From assembly GCA_024742485.1 (NCBI GenBank), contig JANSYK010000001.1:2108001-2172000 (forward strand): 64,000 nucleotides of DNA, written 5' to 3'. The position numbers and the translations under genes were made by a program. Origin of the DNA: Alphaproteobacteria bacterium. Its GTDB lineage: Bacteria > Pseudomonadota > Alphaproteobacteria > Rhizobiales > Rhizobiaceae. The stretch's first letter is position 1, and each line of letters opens with the position of its first letter. Positions 26,399-35,671 of this stretch are shown one piece after another. The notes below the pieces were generated by a model. It did no database searches. It was not told the DNA's origin and was given only the letters and a program-made list of their open reading frames with translations.

Positions 26399-27301
26399 AT
26401 GGCCCGAAACACTCTGCCATCCATTACCGCCGGTGAAGGCGGTCTCAATCGTTATCTCGAAGAAATTCGCCGGTTTCCCATGCTGGAGCCCCAGCAGGAA
26501 TACATGCTTGCCAAGCGGTATCATGAACATGAGGACACCAAGGCCGCGCATGAATTGGTGACAAGCCATCTGCGCCTGGTTGCAAAAATCGCCATGGGCT
26601 ATCGTGGATACGGTCTGCCGATCGGAGAGGTTATCTCCGAAGGCAATGTCGGCCTGATGCAGGCAGTCAAAAAATTCGATCCGGAACGCGGATTTCGCCT
26701 GGCAACCTATGCCATGTGGTGGATCAAGGCGTCCATTCAGGAGTACATTCTGCGCTCGTGGTCCCTGGTGAAGATGGGAACGACCGCCAATCAGAAACGC
26801 CTGTTTTTCAACCTGCGAAAGTTGAAGGGAAAGATCCAGGCATTGGAAGATGGCGACCTTCGGCCGGATCAGGTGTCTCACATCGCAACCAAGCTGAACG
26901 TCAGCGAGGAAGAGGTGGTCTCCATGAACCGGCGCCTGTCCGGCGATGCATCACTCAACGCGCCGATCAAGGCCGCCGAAGGTGAATCGGGCCAATGGCA
27001 GGACTGGCTGGTCGATGAGGGCGATGATCAGGAAACGATGCTGATCCAGCAGGATGAGCTGGATGATCGCCGCGCCATGCTGGCCTCGGCCATGGATGTG
27101 CTCAATGATCGCGAAAAGCGGATATTTCAAGCACGCCGGTTGTCGGAGAACCCGCTGACGCTGGAAGAGCTCTCCGGTGAATTCGACATCAGCCGGGAGC
27201 GTGTTCGCCAGATCGAGGTTCGGGCGTTCGAAAAGGTCCAAAAGGCCGTCAAGAACGCGGCGGCGGAACGCGCCAACGCCCTGCAGCCGGTGGCATCCTG
27301 A
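26399..27301 (+). CDS. rpoH: Heat-shock sigma factor RpoH (sigma-32)
   Basis: ATG 26399 gives 300 residues. Region 2 is textbook (GNVGLMQAVKKFDPERGF, LATYAMWWIKASIQEYI). It is followed by the RpoH box QKRLFFNLRKLK, which separates RpoH from other sigma-70 proteins. Region 4 has LTLEELSGEFDISRERVRQIE. It directs transcription of chaperone and protease genes; ftsH in this window has a matching promoter. The own promoter is also of RpoH type, pointing to autoregulation. An upstream in-frame start at 26327 lies within the leader and is unlikely. Confidence 0.97.
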   Translation: MARNTLPSITAGEGGLNRYLEEIRRFPMLEPQQEYMLAKRYHEHEDTKAAHELVTSHLRLVAKIAMGYRGYGLPIGEVISEGNVGLMQAVKKFDPERGFRLATYAMWWIKASIQEYILRSWSLVKMGTTANQKRLFFNLRKLKGKIQALEDGDLRPDQVSHIATKLNVSEEEVVSMNRRLSGDASLNAPIKAAEGESGQWQDWLVDEGDDQETMLIQQDELDDRRAMLASAMDVLNDREKRIFQARRLSENPLTLEELSGEFDISRERVRQIEVRAFEKVQKAVKNAAAERANALQPVAS

Positions 27302-27358
27302 TCGAGAGCTGTCTGAAAAATGGGGATGGAGGGGCCAACCCTCCTCTCCGCACCGGTT

Positions 27359-28828
27359 TTACTGTGAGCTGACCGCCCGTGCCTCCCAGGCACGGATAAC
27401 CTGATCGAAGACCTCCGCCCCGGTCGATCCTTTCTCCAAAGTCAAAAGAGCCCGTCGCCCGTTTCCATAGGCAACCGGAAGATCAATCCAGTTTCTTTCC
27501 CGCATCAGTTTCAGATTGAGCTGAACCGCTTCGACATAGTCGTTGAGCGCAATCATGAAAAAACTGTCGGTAATCTTGGCCGGCACGGCAATCAGCGAAT
27601 CACCGGTATCCTGTTCGGTCTGCTTCATGGCAAAATTCTGGATCGATTTGATCCCGCCACCGTCGAAGCTCTCCGCGAGGGCAAAGACGATTTCAATCAG
27701 ATGGCTGGCGGGCAATGACGGATCGGCATTTCGCTTGATGGTCAGGATCGCACTGATCCCCTTCTCGGCCAGATTCACATTTGCCTGGATTGCCGGTTCC
27801 GGCGGGAGGTTTTCACCCGGCGATTCGCGAACGATGGTCCACACAACCAGACCTTCTTCGGCCGTCGGCGCCTGTTGGCCGAGCCGCTCCTCATAGAGGA
27901 ACATTTTCTGGCCGATGGCCGGAGGGGCCGCCGTTTCGGCGGTTGCCGTTTCATCGCTTGCCGCCGGTGTTTCAACTGCGGGAGTATCCGTGGTGACCTG
28001 GGACTGATCGATCGCGGCAACGGATTTGCCTTCATCTGCCGGTCTTTCAGCCCCGGCCGCGGGGCCTTCATCCACTTCGGTACCGTCTTCCAGCAGGCGC
28101 TGGGTGAATTTTCGCTCGTCGCTCAGGCCACTTTCCAGTGCACCGGCGCCAGAGGTGTTGTCCTCGCCGGTCCCGGCTGCGGAGACGTTGTCCGCCGATG
28201 AGTCATCCGTCGTCAGTGACGCGGTCTGTTCCATGGGCGGCGAGATAAGCTCGCCGATCGGCCCGCTCAGCAGCCAGACACCGATCCCCAGACCGACAAC
28301 CAGGATCACCGTAACGGCGGCGATGATCCACGTACTGGCGGATTTCGATTTTGGCTGTTCGTAGTATTCCTGTTCGGGATCTCCGCCCATGCGGGCCGAA
28401 TCCGGCGTGACACCATTGTCAATTCCAAACTCGTCGTAACCGGAGGCGCCGTATCCATCATCAAGCCCCATCTCCGGTCCGCGCGCGGGTTCGAAGGATG
28501 GCTGTTCGGGCGGCATATCGGAATAGGTGCCGGCCGGCGGACCCGGATCAGCGTCCAGCTCATCCTCCGAACTGGCGAAGATATCGGCGAAGACATCTTC
28601 ATCGATCGCGGGAAGAGCTTCGGTGTTGCGGTCCTCGATTTCTGCTATGGCCTCTTCGAGCCTGGCCAATTGCTTGTTCTTGACCGCATCGCTCAACGGC
28701 GGATCGATATTGTCCAACTGCCGGCCAATGGCGGCACGGGCCTTGTCATAGACCCGTTCACGCAACTCAGGCGTATTTTCGCTGAGCCCGTCAACGGCCT
28801 TTTCTATAACTGCAACAAAATCCACCAT
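27359..28828 (-). CDS. Single-pass membrane protein with acidic linker, unknown function
   Basis: The product is 489 residues. Residues 1-75 are helical and basic/acidic mixed (VIEKAVDGLSENTPELRERV). Residues 80-165 are acidic and low-complexity. One transmembrane helix follows at about 170-190 (WIIAAVTVILVVGLGIGVWLL). A Thr/Ala/Glu-rich linker leads to a folded C-terminal domain (about 325-489), presumably periplasmic. No catalytic motif was recognised. Architecture and position beside rpoH and purA recur in Hyphomicrobiales as an uncharacterised family; this is from memory. Its end converges with rpoH, with a weak inverted repeat (27328-27345) between. Confidence 0.7.
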   Translation of the reverse strand: MVDFVAVIEKAVDGLSENTPELRERVYDKARAAIGRQLDNIDPPLSDAVKNKQLARLEEAIAEIEDRNTEALPAIDEDVFADIFASSEDELDADPGPPAGTYSDMPPEQPSFEPARGPEMGLDDGYGASGYDEFGIDNGVTPDSARMGGDPEQEYYEQPKSKSASTWIIAAVTVILVVGLGIGVWLLSGPIGELISPPMEQTASLTTDDSSADNVSAAGTGEDNTSGAGALESGLSDERKFTQRLLEDGTEVDEGPAAGAERPADEGKSVAAIDQSQVTTDTPAVETPAASDETATAETAAPPAIGQKMFLYEERLGQQAPTAEEGLVVWTIVRESPGENLPPEPAIQANVNLAEKGISAILTIKRNADPSLPASHLIEIVFALAESFDGGGIKSIQNFAMKQTEQDTGDSLIAVPAKITDSFFMIALNDYVEAVQLNLKLMRERNWIDLPVAYGNGRRALLTLEKGSTGAEVFDQVIRAWEARAVSSQ

Positions 28829-29023
28829 AGCACTGCTCTAAAAAACTCTGCGTTCCCGACACCGGTGTCAGGTCCGGTTCATCTCATCCATTCCGCGCCG
28901 CCGTGAGAGCCCAAAGGCAGGCAATCCATGCTCGATAAGGCATCAAACCCTGTCTTTTTGTACTTTCCGGCATGCGATCGCCCCTGAACAAACAGAATTG
29001 AATGGTATTAATGTGTCCTGACC

Positions 29024-30322
29024 CTAGTCTTCAAAAGGGTCAGTAACAAGGATTGTGTCATCACGCTCCGGACTTGTTGACAGAAGAGCGACCGGCGCGC
29101 CGATCAGTTCCTCGATATGACGAACATATTTGACCGCCTGTGCCGGCAGATCATTCCAGCTTCTCGCGCCCACGGTCGATTCCTTCCATCCCTCAAGTGT
29201 CTCATAAACAGGCACCACTCTTGCCTGCTGCCCCTGGCTGGCCGGCAGAAAATCCATCTCCTGGTCATCCAGACGATAACCCACACATATTTTCAATTCG
29301 TCAAGACCATCGAGAACGTCAAGTTTGGTCAGGGCAATGCCGGTAATTCCATTGGTTGCGACCGCCTGGCGCACCAAAACCGCATCAAACCAGCCACAAC
29401 GCCTTTTGCGGCCCGTGACGGTTCCGAACTCATGGCCTCGCTCACCCAGAAATTGCCCGACCTCATTATCCTGTTCCGTGGGAAAGGGCCCCTCCCCCAC
29501 CCGGGTCGTATAGGCTTTTGTAATCCCGAGAACATAGCCCACCGATCCCGGTCCCATGCCCGAACCGGCCGCCGCCTGCCCGGCCACGGTATTTGACGAT
29601 GTCACGAAAGGATAGGTTCCATGGTCAATATCGAGCAACGTACCCTGTGCGCCTTCGAAGAGAATTCTCTTGCCGCCGCGGCGCTTGCCGTCCAGCAGCC
29701 GCCAAACGGTTTCCCGAAACGGCAGGATCTGGTCGCGAACGGATGTCAGTTCCTCCATGATCGCCTGATGAGAGACTTCCGGCTGTTCCAGGCCGCGGCG
29801 CAACGCATTGTGATGGGTGAGCAAGCGGTCGACCTTGGCCGGCAGCGTTTCCATATTGGCAAGATCCATGACCCGCACGGCACGCCGTCCGACCTTGTCC
29901 TCATAGGCCGGACCGATGCCTCTCCGGGTCGTGCCGATTTTGGTTCCCGAATTTGAAGCAGCATCCTCGCGAATGCCATCAAGTTCCCGGTGCAGGGACA
30001 AGATCAGCGTGGCATTGTCGGCAATGCGCAGATTGTCCGGCGTTATTGTAACACCCTGCTTGCCCAGCCGGTCGATCTCGGCAACGAGCGCATGCGGATC
30101 GATAACGACACCATTGCCGATGACGCCCAGCTTGCCTTTTCGCACGACCCCCGACGGCAGGAGCGAAAGCTTGTAGCTGACGCCATCGATTACCAGCGTG
30201 TGTCCGGCGTTGTGACCGCCCTGAAAGCGCACGACGACGTCGGCGCGTTCGGACAACCAATCGACAATCTTGCCCTTGCCCTCGTCGCCCCATTGCGAGC
30301 CGACCACCACGACATTTGTCAT
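29024..30322 (-). CDS. purA: Adenylosuccinate synthetase PurA
   Basis: The 432-residue product is the standard length. The N-terminus [20 protein letters not shown] holds the GTP-binding P-loop and catalytic Asp. GGHNAGHTL carries the catalytic His. Further blocks ([45 protein letters not shown]) confirm the family. It joins IMP and Asp in the first step of AMP synthesis, using GTP. It has a CAAGGGG ribosome site and its own promoter. Confidence 0.97.
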   Translation of the reverse strand: MTNVVVVGSQWGDEGKGKIVDWLSERADVVVRFQGGHNAGHTLVIDGVSYKLSLLPSGVVRKGKLGVIGNGVVIDPHALVAEIDRLGKQGVTITPDNLRIADNATLILSLHRELDGIREDAASNSGTKIGTTRRGIGPAYEDKVGRRAVRVMDLANMETLPAKVDRLLTHHNALRRGLEQPEVSHQAIMEELTSVRDQILPFRETVWRLLDGKRRGGKRILFEGAQGTLLDIDHGTYPFVTSSNTVAGQAAAGSGMGPGSVGYVLGITKAYTTRVGEGPFPTEQDNEVGQFLGERGHEFGTVTGRKRRCGWFDAVLVRQAVATNGITGIALTKLDVLDGLDELKICVGYRLDDQEMDFLPASQGQQARVVPVYETLEGWKESTVGARSWNDLPAQAVKYVRHIEELIGAPVALLSTSPERDDTILVTDPFED

Positions 30323-30377
30323 GAAATCCCCTTGCCGGTTCGGCCGAATTCGGCCGCTTTTGATTCAAACCCGCGCA

Positions 30378-30405
30378 TCTATACCGCATGTTCGGCCAGT
30401 ATCAA
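30378..30405 (-). promoter_or_regulatory. Sigma-70-type promoter of purA
   Basis: On the minus strand TTGATA (30405-30400) and TATAGA (30383-30378) are 16 nt apart, 56 nt before the purA ATG. The remaining 30406-30636 stretch shows nothing I can name. Confidence 0.55.
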
Positions 30406-30636
30406 ATCACCCACCGTTGATTTCCGCGCCGATTCAAGACGATAGGCGCAACCGCAATCCGCACGTCGCGTCGGTTCAAGGCCATTTACAATGCGTGTCA
30501 AAGGCCATACTGGAGTGTGTCGGGCGCAAGCCTGCAACCGTGGATTTCCCGGGAAGGAGCAGCCAATTGAGCCCATTTGAGAACATCGCTGAAACCTCCT
30601 TCCGCTGCCGCAAACCCGAATGTGCCGCTGCATAGG

Positions 30637-31533
30637 ATGGCCGTGCGTGCATACATCTACCTGACCATCACGACAGCCGCCTGGGGCGGCAACGCCGTCG
30701 CCGGAAAATTCGCTGTCGGCCACGTCAGCCCGGCAGCTCTGACCAGTCTGCGCTGGAGCCTTGCGGTTCTTCTGTTGCTGCCCTTTGCCCTGCCCCATCT
30801 GCGGCGCCAATGGCCGATCGTCAAGCAAAGTTGGCCAATCCTGTTGTTCCTGGGTGTGCTGGGCTTCGCCCTGTTCAACAATTTTCTTTATGTTGCGCTG
30901 AACCACACCAGCGCCATCAACGCCACAATCGAACAGGCGGCGACACCACTGGTGATTTTCGTCGCCAGCTTTGTGCTGTTCCGGCAGCGCGTCACCGCCG
31001 GACAGCTGGTCGGCTTTGCCATCTCCGTCGTCGGCGTCGCATTGGTGGCGAGCCACGGAGATTTGTCGCGCCTGCTCTACCTCGATGTCGGGTTTGGCGA
31101 CGCCATGCTGCTGCTGGCGGTCCTGTGCTACGGAACCTACACGGTGTGCCTGCGCTGGAAGCCGAAATTGCACTGGCTGAGCCTGATGACCGCCCTGGCT
31201 GCCGGTGCCTTTGCCGGAAGCCTGCCATTTTCCCTGAGAGAAAGCCTGGCGGGTGACATGATTCTCCCCGATACAGAGGGTTGGCTCGTCATCCTTTACG
31301 CGGCGATCTTCCCGTCCATCGTTTCGCAGGTTTTGTTTATCAAGGGCAATGAATTGATCGGCGGCAATCGTGCGGGCGTGTTCTTTAATCTTGTTCCGAT
31401 ATTTGGCACCTTTTTCGCCGTCATCCTGCTGGGCGAGAGTTTTCACCTTTACCACCTGGCTGCGCTGGCCCTGGTGCTCGGCGGCATCGCCATCGCCGAA
31501 CGGCGAAGCCGCCAACCGGCCGTCGTGCCCTGA
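30637..31533 (+). CDS. DMT-superfamily (EamA) transporter
   Basis: ATG 30637 gives 298 residues with about ten hydrophobic helices in two EamA repeats. The first covers residues 8-135 (LTITTAAWGGNAVAGKFAVG, SPAALTSLRWSLAVLLLLPF) and the second 150-290. This is the drug/metabolite transporter architecture. Many members export amino acids or metabolites, and the substrate cannot be told here. The start has a weak ribosome site; a TTG at 30577 is possible but adds a non-membrane tail. It converges with serA, separated by 39 bp that contain a GCCGCG inverted repeat. Confidence 0.85.
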   Translation: MAVRAYIYLTITTAAWGGNAVAGKFAVGHVSPAALTSLRWSLAVLLLLPFALPHLRRQWPIVKQSWPILLFLGVLGFALFNNFLYVALNHTSAINATIEQAATPLVIFVASFVLFRQRVTAGQLVGFAISVVGVALVASHGDLSRLLYLDVGFGDAMLLLAVLCYGTYTVCLRWKPKLHWLSLMTALAAGAFAGSLPFSLRESLAGDMILPDTEGWLVILYAAIFPSIVSQVLFIKGNELIGGNRAGVFFNLVPIFGTFFAVILLGESFHLYHLAALALVLGGIAIAERRSRQPAVVP

Positions 31534-31572
31534 CACGAAGGGCCGCGACAACATCGTTGCCGCGGCATGGTG

Positions 31573-33168
31573 CTATTCGACCGCAAAGACCAGCGGCTTT
31601 GCCGACTGGATTTCCGCATGCCCGCGAACCAGATCCAGCACGTCTTCACCAACCGGTGCGTCGACATAGAGAAGCGCAATCGCATCGCCACCGGGATGGT
31701 TGCGGCCAAGTGAGAAGTTGGCAATGTTGACACCCGCTTCTCCAAACACGGTGCCCAGCAGTCCGATGATACCAGGCGCATCCGCATTGGTCGTATAGAC
31801 CATATTGGCACCGACCTCGGCATCCAGATTGATGCCCTTGATCTGAATGAAGCGCGGCTTGCCGTCTGAAAAACAGGTTCCGGCGATGGTGCGCGTCTGT
31901 TTCGGTGTTTTGACCGTCAGCTTGATATAGCCGTCAAACACACCGGATTTGTCCCGTTTGGCTTCAGACAGGATGATGCCGCGTTCCTTGACCATGATCG
32001 GCGCCGAGACCATGTTGACATCGGCCACCTGGGGCCGGATCAATCCGGCCAGGGCGGCACTGGTCAGCGCATTGGTGTTCATGGAAGCAGTCGATCCGTC
32101 ATAGAGGATTTCAACTTCGCTGATGGCACTTTCCGTTACCTGGCCGACAAAGGCACCGAGCACTTCGGCCAGTTTGACGAACGGTTTGAGCCGCGGCGCC
32201 TCTTCGGCGCTGATCGACGGCATATTGATGGCGTTTGTCACGGCACCCTTCAACAGGTAATCGGACATCTGCTCGGCAACCTGCAGCGCGACATTTTCCT
32301 GTGCCTCACTGGTCGACGCACCCAGATGCGGTGTGCAAACGACATTCGGCAGGCCGAAAAGCGGACTGTTGGTCGCCGGCTCTTCTTCGAACACGTCAAA
32401 GGCGGCGCCGGCCACTTTGCCCGATGTGATGGCGGCGGCAAGGTCCGCCTCGCTGACCAGGCCACCGCGGGCGCAGTTAATGATGCGCACACCATCCTTC
32501 ATTTTGGCGATCGTTTCGGCATTGATGATATTGCGCGTTTTGTCGGTGAGCGGGACGTGCAGGGTGATGAAGTCCGCGCGTTTCAGGAGATCGTCAAGCT
32601 CCACTTTCTCGACACCGAGTTCCTCGGCCCGCTCGACGGACAAAAACGGATCGAAGGCGATAACATTCATTTTCAGGCCGATACCGCGCATTGCTGCGAC
32701 CGATCCGATATTGCCGCAACCAATCACGCCGAGCGTCTTGCCGGTGATTTCCACGCCCATGAATTTCGACTTTTCCCATTTCCCGGCCTGTGTCGAGACA
32801 TCGGCTGCCGGAATCTGACGGGCCACGGCAAACATCATCGCAATGGCATGTTCGGCGGTTGTGATGGAGTTGCCGAAAGGCGTGTTCATCACGATGATAC
32901 CCCGGCGCGACGCCGCCTGAATATCGACATTGTCGACGCCGATCCCGGCGCGGCCGATAACCTTCAGATTGGTGGCCGCGTCAATCAGTTTGGATGTGGC
33001 TTTGGTGGCGGAACGGATGGCAAGTCCATCATATTGATCGATGATGGACAGCAGTTTTTCCTTGTCCTTGCCGATGTCGGGCTGGAAATCGACCTCGACG
33101 CCGCGGTCACGGAAGATCTGAACGGCGGTCTCGGAAAGTTTGTCGGAAACGAGGACACGTGGTGCCAT
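31573..33168 (-). CDS. serA: D-3-phosphoglycerate dehydrogenase SerA
   Basis: The product is 531 residues, the long form with an intervening domain and C-terminal ACT domain. NAD-binding GCGNIGSVAAMRGIG, the catalytic Arg region INCARGGLV, Glu (FDVFEEEP) and the His in VCTPHLGAST are all present. The ACT domain spans about 455-531 (DAPGIIGLLGTVFGEAGVNIANFSLGR), a serine-sensing module. It oxidises 3-phosphoglycerate, the first step of serine synthesis. It lies 76 bp downstream of serC in the same direction with a GGGAGG ribosome site, so serC-serA form an operon. Confidence 0.97.
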   Translation of the reverse strand: MAPRVLVSDKLSETAVQIFRDRGVEVDFQPDIGKDKEKLLSIIDQYDGLAIRSATKATSKLIDAATNLKVIGRAGIGVDNVDIQAASRRGIIVMNTPFGNSITTAEHAIAMMFAVARQIPAADVSTQAGKWEKSKFMGVEITGKTLGVIGCGNIGSVAAMRGIGLKMNVIAFDPFLSVERAEELGVEKVELDDLLKRADFITLHVPLTDKTRNIINAETIAKMKDGVRIINCARGGLVSEADLAAAITSGKVAGAAFDVFEEEPATNSPLFGLPNVVCTPHLGASTSEAQENVALQVAEQMSDYLLKGAVTNAINMPSISAEEAPRLKPFVKLAEVLGAFVGQVTESAISEVEILYDGSTASMNTNALTSAALAGLIRPQVADVNMVSAPIMVKERGIILSEAKRDKSGVFDGYIKLTVKTPKQTRTIAGTCFSDGKPRFIQIKGINLDAEVGANMVYTTNADAPGIIGLLGTVFGEAGVNIANFSLGRNHPGGDAIALLYVDAPVGEDVLDLVRGHAEIQSAKPLVFAVE

Positions 33169-33244
33169 GATTGGCCTCCCTGTGGATGGTCTTCAATGAA
33201 TCAATGTGATGGAAACGGGACGCCGCTCGCGCCCCGCTGAAAAA

Positions 33245-34420
33245 TCAGGCCGCTGCCGGCAGAGTCGCACGCTGAACACCATAGGCCCAGTCGAGCCACG
33301 GCATTAATGCGTCGAGATCCGATGCCTCGACGGTCGCACCGGTCCAGATGCGCAGGCCCGGCGGTGCATCCCGGTAGGCGCCGATATCGAAGGCAACGCC
33401 TTCGTCCTCCAGCAGGCCTACCAATCCTTTGGCAAAGGCTGACTGGGCATCTGCTGAAAGTGTTGTGACCTGCGGATCGATGATTTTGAGGCAGACCGAG
33501 GTGTTGGACCGCGTTGCCGGATCGACAGCCAGATAGTCGATCCAGTCAGTGCGTCCAACAAAGTCGCCGATTATGGCTGCGTTACGGTCAGCGCGATTGA
33601 ACAGCGTTGTGCGGCCGCCGAGAGTCTCGGCCCAATTCAGCGCGTCCAGATAGTCTTCAACGCACAGCATGGATGGCGTGTTGATGGTGGCTCCCTCGAA
33701 GACGCCTTCGATGAGTTTTCCGCCCTTGGTCATGCGGAAGATCTTCGGCAGCGGCCAGGCCGGCGTATAGCTTTCAAGTCGCGCCACTGCGCGCGGCGAC
33801 AAGATGATCACGCCATGGCCGCCCTCACCTCCCAGTACCTTCTGCCAGGAAAATGTCACGACATCGAGCTTGTTAAAAGGCAGGTCCTGCGCAAAGGCGG
33901 CCGAAGTGGCGTCGCAAATCGTCAGGCCGGCCCGGTCCGAAGGAATGAAATCGCCATTGGGGACCCGTACACCGGACGTGGTTCCGTTCCAGGTGAAAAC
34001 CACATCACGGTCAAATTCGATTGCCGACAGGTCGGGCAAATGTCCGTAATCGGCTTCCAATGTCTTGGCGTCATCGAGCCGCAATTGTTTGACGACATCG
34101 GAAACCCACCCGGATCCAAAGGATTCCCAGGCGACCATGTGCACACCGCGCGCGCCGAGTATCGACCACAGCGCCATTTCCACCGCGCCCGTATTCGATG
34201 CCGGCACAATACCGATACGATAGTCGTCGGGCACACCAAGCACGGCTCGGGTCCGGTCGATGGCTGATTTGAGTTTGGATTTTCCAATCTTGGCGCGATG
34301 CGACCGGCCAATGGCGGCATCGTGCAGCGCGTCAAGCGACCAGCCAGGTCGCTTGGAACAAGGTCCAGATGAAAAATGGGGATTGGCCGGACGGATGTCC
34401 GGTTTGGCATTGTCTCGCAT
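33245..34420 (-). CDS. serC: Phosphoserine aminotransferase SerC
   Basis: The 391-residue product is of the alphaproteobacterial type. It opens with [18 protein letters not shown]. The PLP-binding Lys lies in [15 protein letters not shown], and [11 protein letters not shown] provides the Asp that binds the pyridine ring. It transaminates 3-phosphohydroxypyruvate to phosphoserine, directly after SerA in the pathway. The GGAAGGA ribosome site sits inside a small hairpin of the leader (34425-34440), so translation may be controlled by leader folding. Confidence 0.96.
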   Translation of the reverse strand: MRDNAKPDIRPANPHFSSGPCSKRPGWSLDALHDAAIGRSHRAKIGKSKLKSAIDRTRAVLGVPDDYRIGIVPASNTGAVEMALWSILGARGVHMVAWESFGSGWVSDVVKQLRLDDAKTLEADYGHLPDLSAIEFDRDVVFTWNGTTSGVRVPNGDFIPSDRAGLTICDATSAAFAQDLPFNKLDVVTFSWQKVLGGEGGHGVIILSPRAVARLESYTPAWPLPKIFRMTKGGKLIEGVFEGATINTPSMLCVEDYLDALNWAETLGGRTTLFNRADRNAAIIGDFVGRTDWIDYLAVDPATRSNTSVCLKIIDPQVTTLSADAQSAFAKGLVGLLEDEGVAFDIGAYRDAPPGLRIWTGATVEASDLDALMPWLDWAYGVQRATLPAAA

Positions 34421-34473
34421 GTGGCTATCCTTCCAGATAGTTGCCCCTCGTTGGGGAGGGGTGTCCCACGTAT
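34421..34473 (-). promoter_or_regulatory. serC leader RNA (two hairpins, second masks the ribosome site)
   Basis: In transcript direction, CCCCTC/GAGGGG (34461-34456 with 34449-34444) makes the first hairpin. CTATC/GATAG (34440-34436 with 34429-34425) makes the second, enclosing GGAAG. Position and layout fit the alphaproteobacterial serC motif (Rfam RF00517). Confidence 0.6.
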
Positions 34474-34566
34474 CGAGCTATGCCGAAGAGAGCGCGAAGT
34501 CAAGCCGTCTTCTGAGCGACGACATTTTTATCATCGGATTGGCGACACGACTGCAACCACATCAAC

Positions 34567-34590
34567 AAAAAAGGCGGGCATGAGCCCGCC
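34567..34590 (-). terminator. Rho-independent terminator of the omp gene
   Basis: On the minus strand a perfect 7-bp stem (GGCGGGC/GCCCGCC) with a 4-nt loop is followed by six T. It lies 31 nt after the stop of the omp gene at 34621. Confidence 0.9.
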
Positions 34591-34620
34591 TTCGGTCGGT
34601 TCGTGGAGGATCGCCCGACC

Positions 34621-35475
34621 CTACCAGAGCGAGTAGCGCAGCGACGCCCGGATCTGGTGGACGTCGAAGCCATTGTCCGTTCCCTGAACGCCCGTGGCAC
34701 CACCGGCAGCAGCCGTTGTTCCAAATCCGTAGGCATCACCACCCGCGACGTTGATGTAGCGATAGCCGATATCGGCTTTCAGGTTCCGGCTGAACGAATA
34801 GGCCATGCCGGCCATCAGCGAATAGGTAAAGCGCCAGTCGGATTCGCCCGAATGCGATTGGGCGGGGAATGTTGCCCCGGCGCAAACCGCAACACCGTCC
34901 ACGCAGGTATCCTGGGAAGCATAACCATCATAGGACACCAGCGTCATGCCCGCACCCGCGCCAACATAGGGGGTGAAGCCGACATAGGTTCCCAGATCGA
35001 TATATCCGTTCGCCATCAGACCATAGGCGTCGAAATCGCCAGATCCCGTTGTTGAACATCCGGTATTGACCGGACCGCCGGCACCACTCAGACACGGTGC
35101 GCCCGAGCTGCTCGTATTGCTGAACGTGCCCGTATAATAATCCAGCCCCGCTTCCGCCCTCAACCAGTCAGTTAACTGGTATCCGACCGCTGCACCGACA
35201 CCCCAATCCGTCTCCATCGTCGATGTTGTGTAGTTCTGCGTGCCATAGGTGGTGGTCCCGGTATTGTAGGTCCGATAGGACGTACCACCGCCATCAGTGG
35301 AGAAATTGTAGCTGACATCGCCGCGAAGATACCAGCCATTGCCGACTTCGACCGGCACGGTCCTGGGCAGCTCCGGCGCATAGACAATATTGTCCAGATC
35401 GGCCGTGAGCGCCGGGCCGGATGCACTGAGAAACAGTGCCGCGACAACTGAGCGAGATAGTATCGACTTCATCAT
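34621..35475 (-). CDS. Outer-membrane beta-barrel protein, Omp25/Omp31-like
   Basis: The product is 284 residues with a signal peptide (cut after GPALTA, residue about 24). It has alternating aromatic/polar beta strands (WYLRGDVSYNF, VGAAVGYQLTDWLRAEAGLDYY, LKADIGYRYINV) and ends in a C-terminal Trp after LRYSLW, as outer-membrane barrels do. It belongs with the eight-stranded OmpA-like/Omp25-Omp31 group of Hyphomicrobiales. Loops contain Cys pairs and Thr-rich tracts. A perfect CtrA box lies 80-94 nt upstream and a strong terminator follows. A sister gene lies 196 bp upstream in the same direction. The two are separate transcripts, since a terminator lies between them. Confidence 0.88.
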   Translation of the reverse strand: MMKSILSRSVVAALFLSASGPALTADLDNIVYAPELPRTVPVEVGNGWYLRGDVSYNFSTDGGGTSYRTYNTGTTTYGTQNYTTSTMETDWGVGAAVGYQLTDWLRAEAGLDYYTGTFSNTSSSGAPCLSGAGGPVNTGCSTTGSGDFDAYGLMANGYIDLGTYVGFTPYVGAGAGMTLVSYDGYASQDTCVDGVAVCAGATFPAQSHSGESDWRFTYSLMAGMAYSFSRNLKADIGYRYINVAGGDAYGFGTTAAAGGATGVQGTDNGFDVHQIRASLRYSLW

Positions 35476-35554
35476 ACAACCGGTCCCTTACCTGGTCTTC
35501 GGCACTCTTGACGCCGAACGGAAATCCTCATGGGCCCACTATCGGGCAAACAGG

Positions 35555-35569
35555 TTAAGGTGCGGTTAA
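35555..35569. promoter_or_regulatory. Perfect CtrA box (TTAA-N7-TTAA) upstream of omp gene
   Basis: TTAAGGTGCGGTTAA matches the CtrA consensus at all eight bases, 80 nt before the omp ATG at 35475. In Brucella, CtrA is known to control Omp25-type genes. Confidence 0.75.
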
Positions 35570-35622
35570 GTATGTTCGTTCACCACGTTTGTTAAGACAG
35601 CTTTATCCATACAGATACGAAC

Positions 35623-35647
35623 AAAAAAACGCCCGGAAAACCGGGCG
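35623..35647 (-). terminator. Rho-independent terminator of the upstream omp gene
   Basis: On the minus strand a CGCCCGG/CCGGGCG stem with a TTTT loop is followed by seven T, 25 nt after the stop of the omp gene at 35672. Confidence 0.9.
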
Positions 35648-35671
35648 CTCTTCAATGGATCAGGTGCGGTC

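Noticed and set aside
27328-27345. Bidirectional terminator between rpoH and the convergent gene
   Set aside because: The GGAGGG/CCCTCC hairpin is short and lacks flanking T or A runs.
30379-31554. A 391-codon minus-strand frame across the EamA transporter
   Set aside because: Gln/Asp/Gly-rich shadow of a clear membrane transporter; no start signal.
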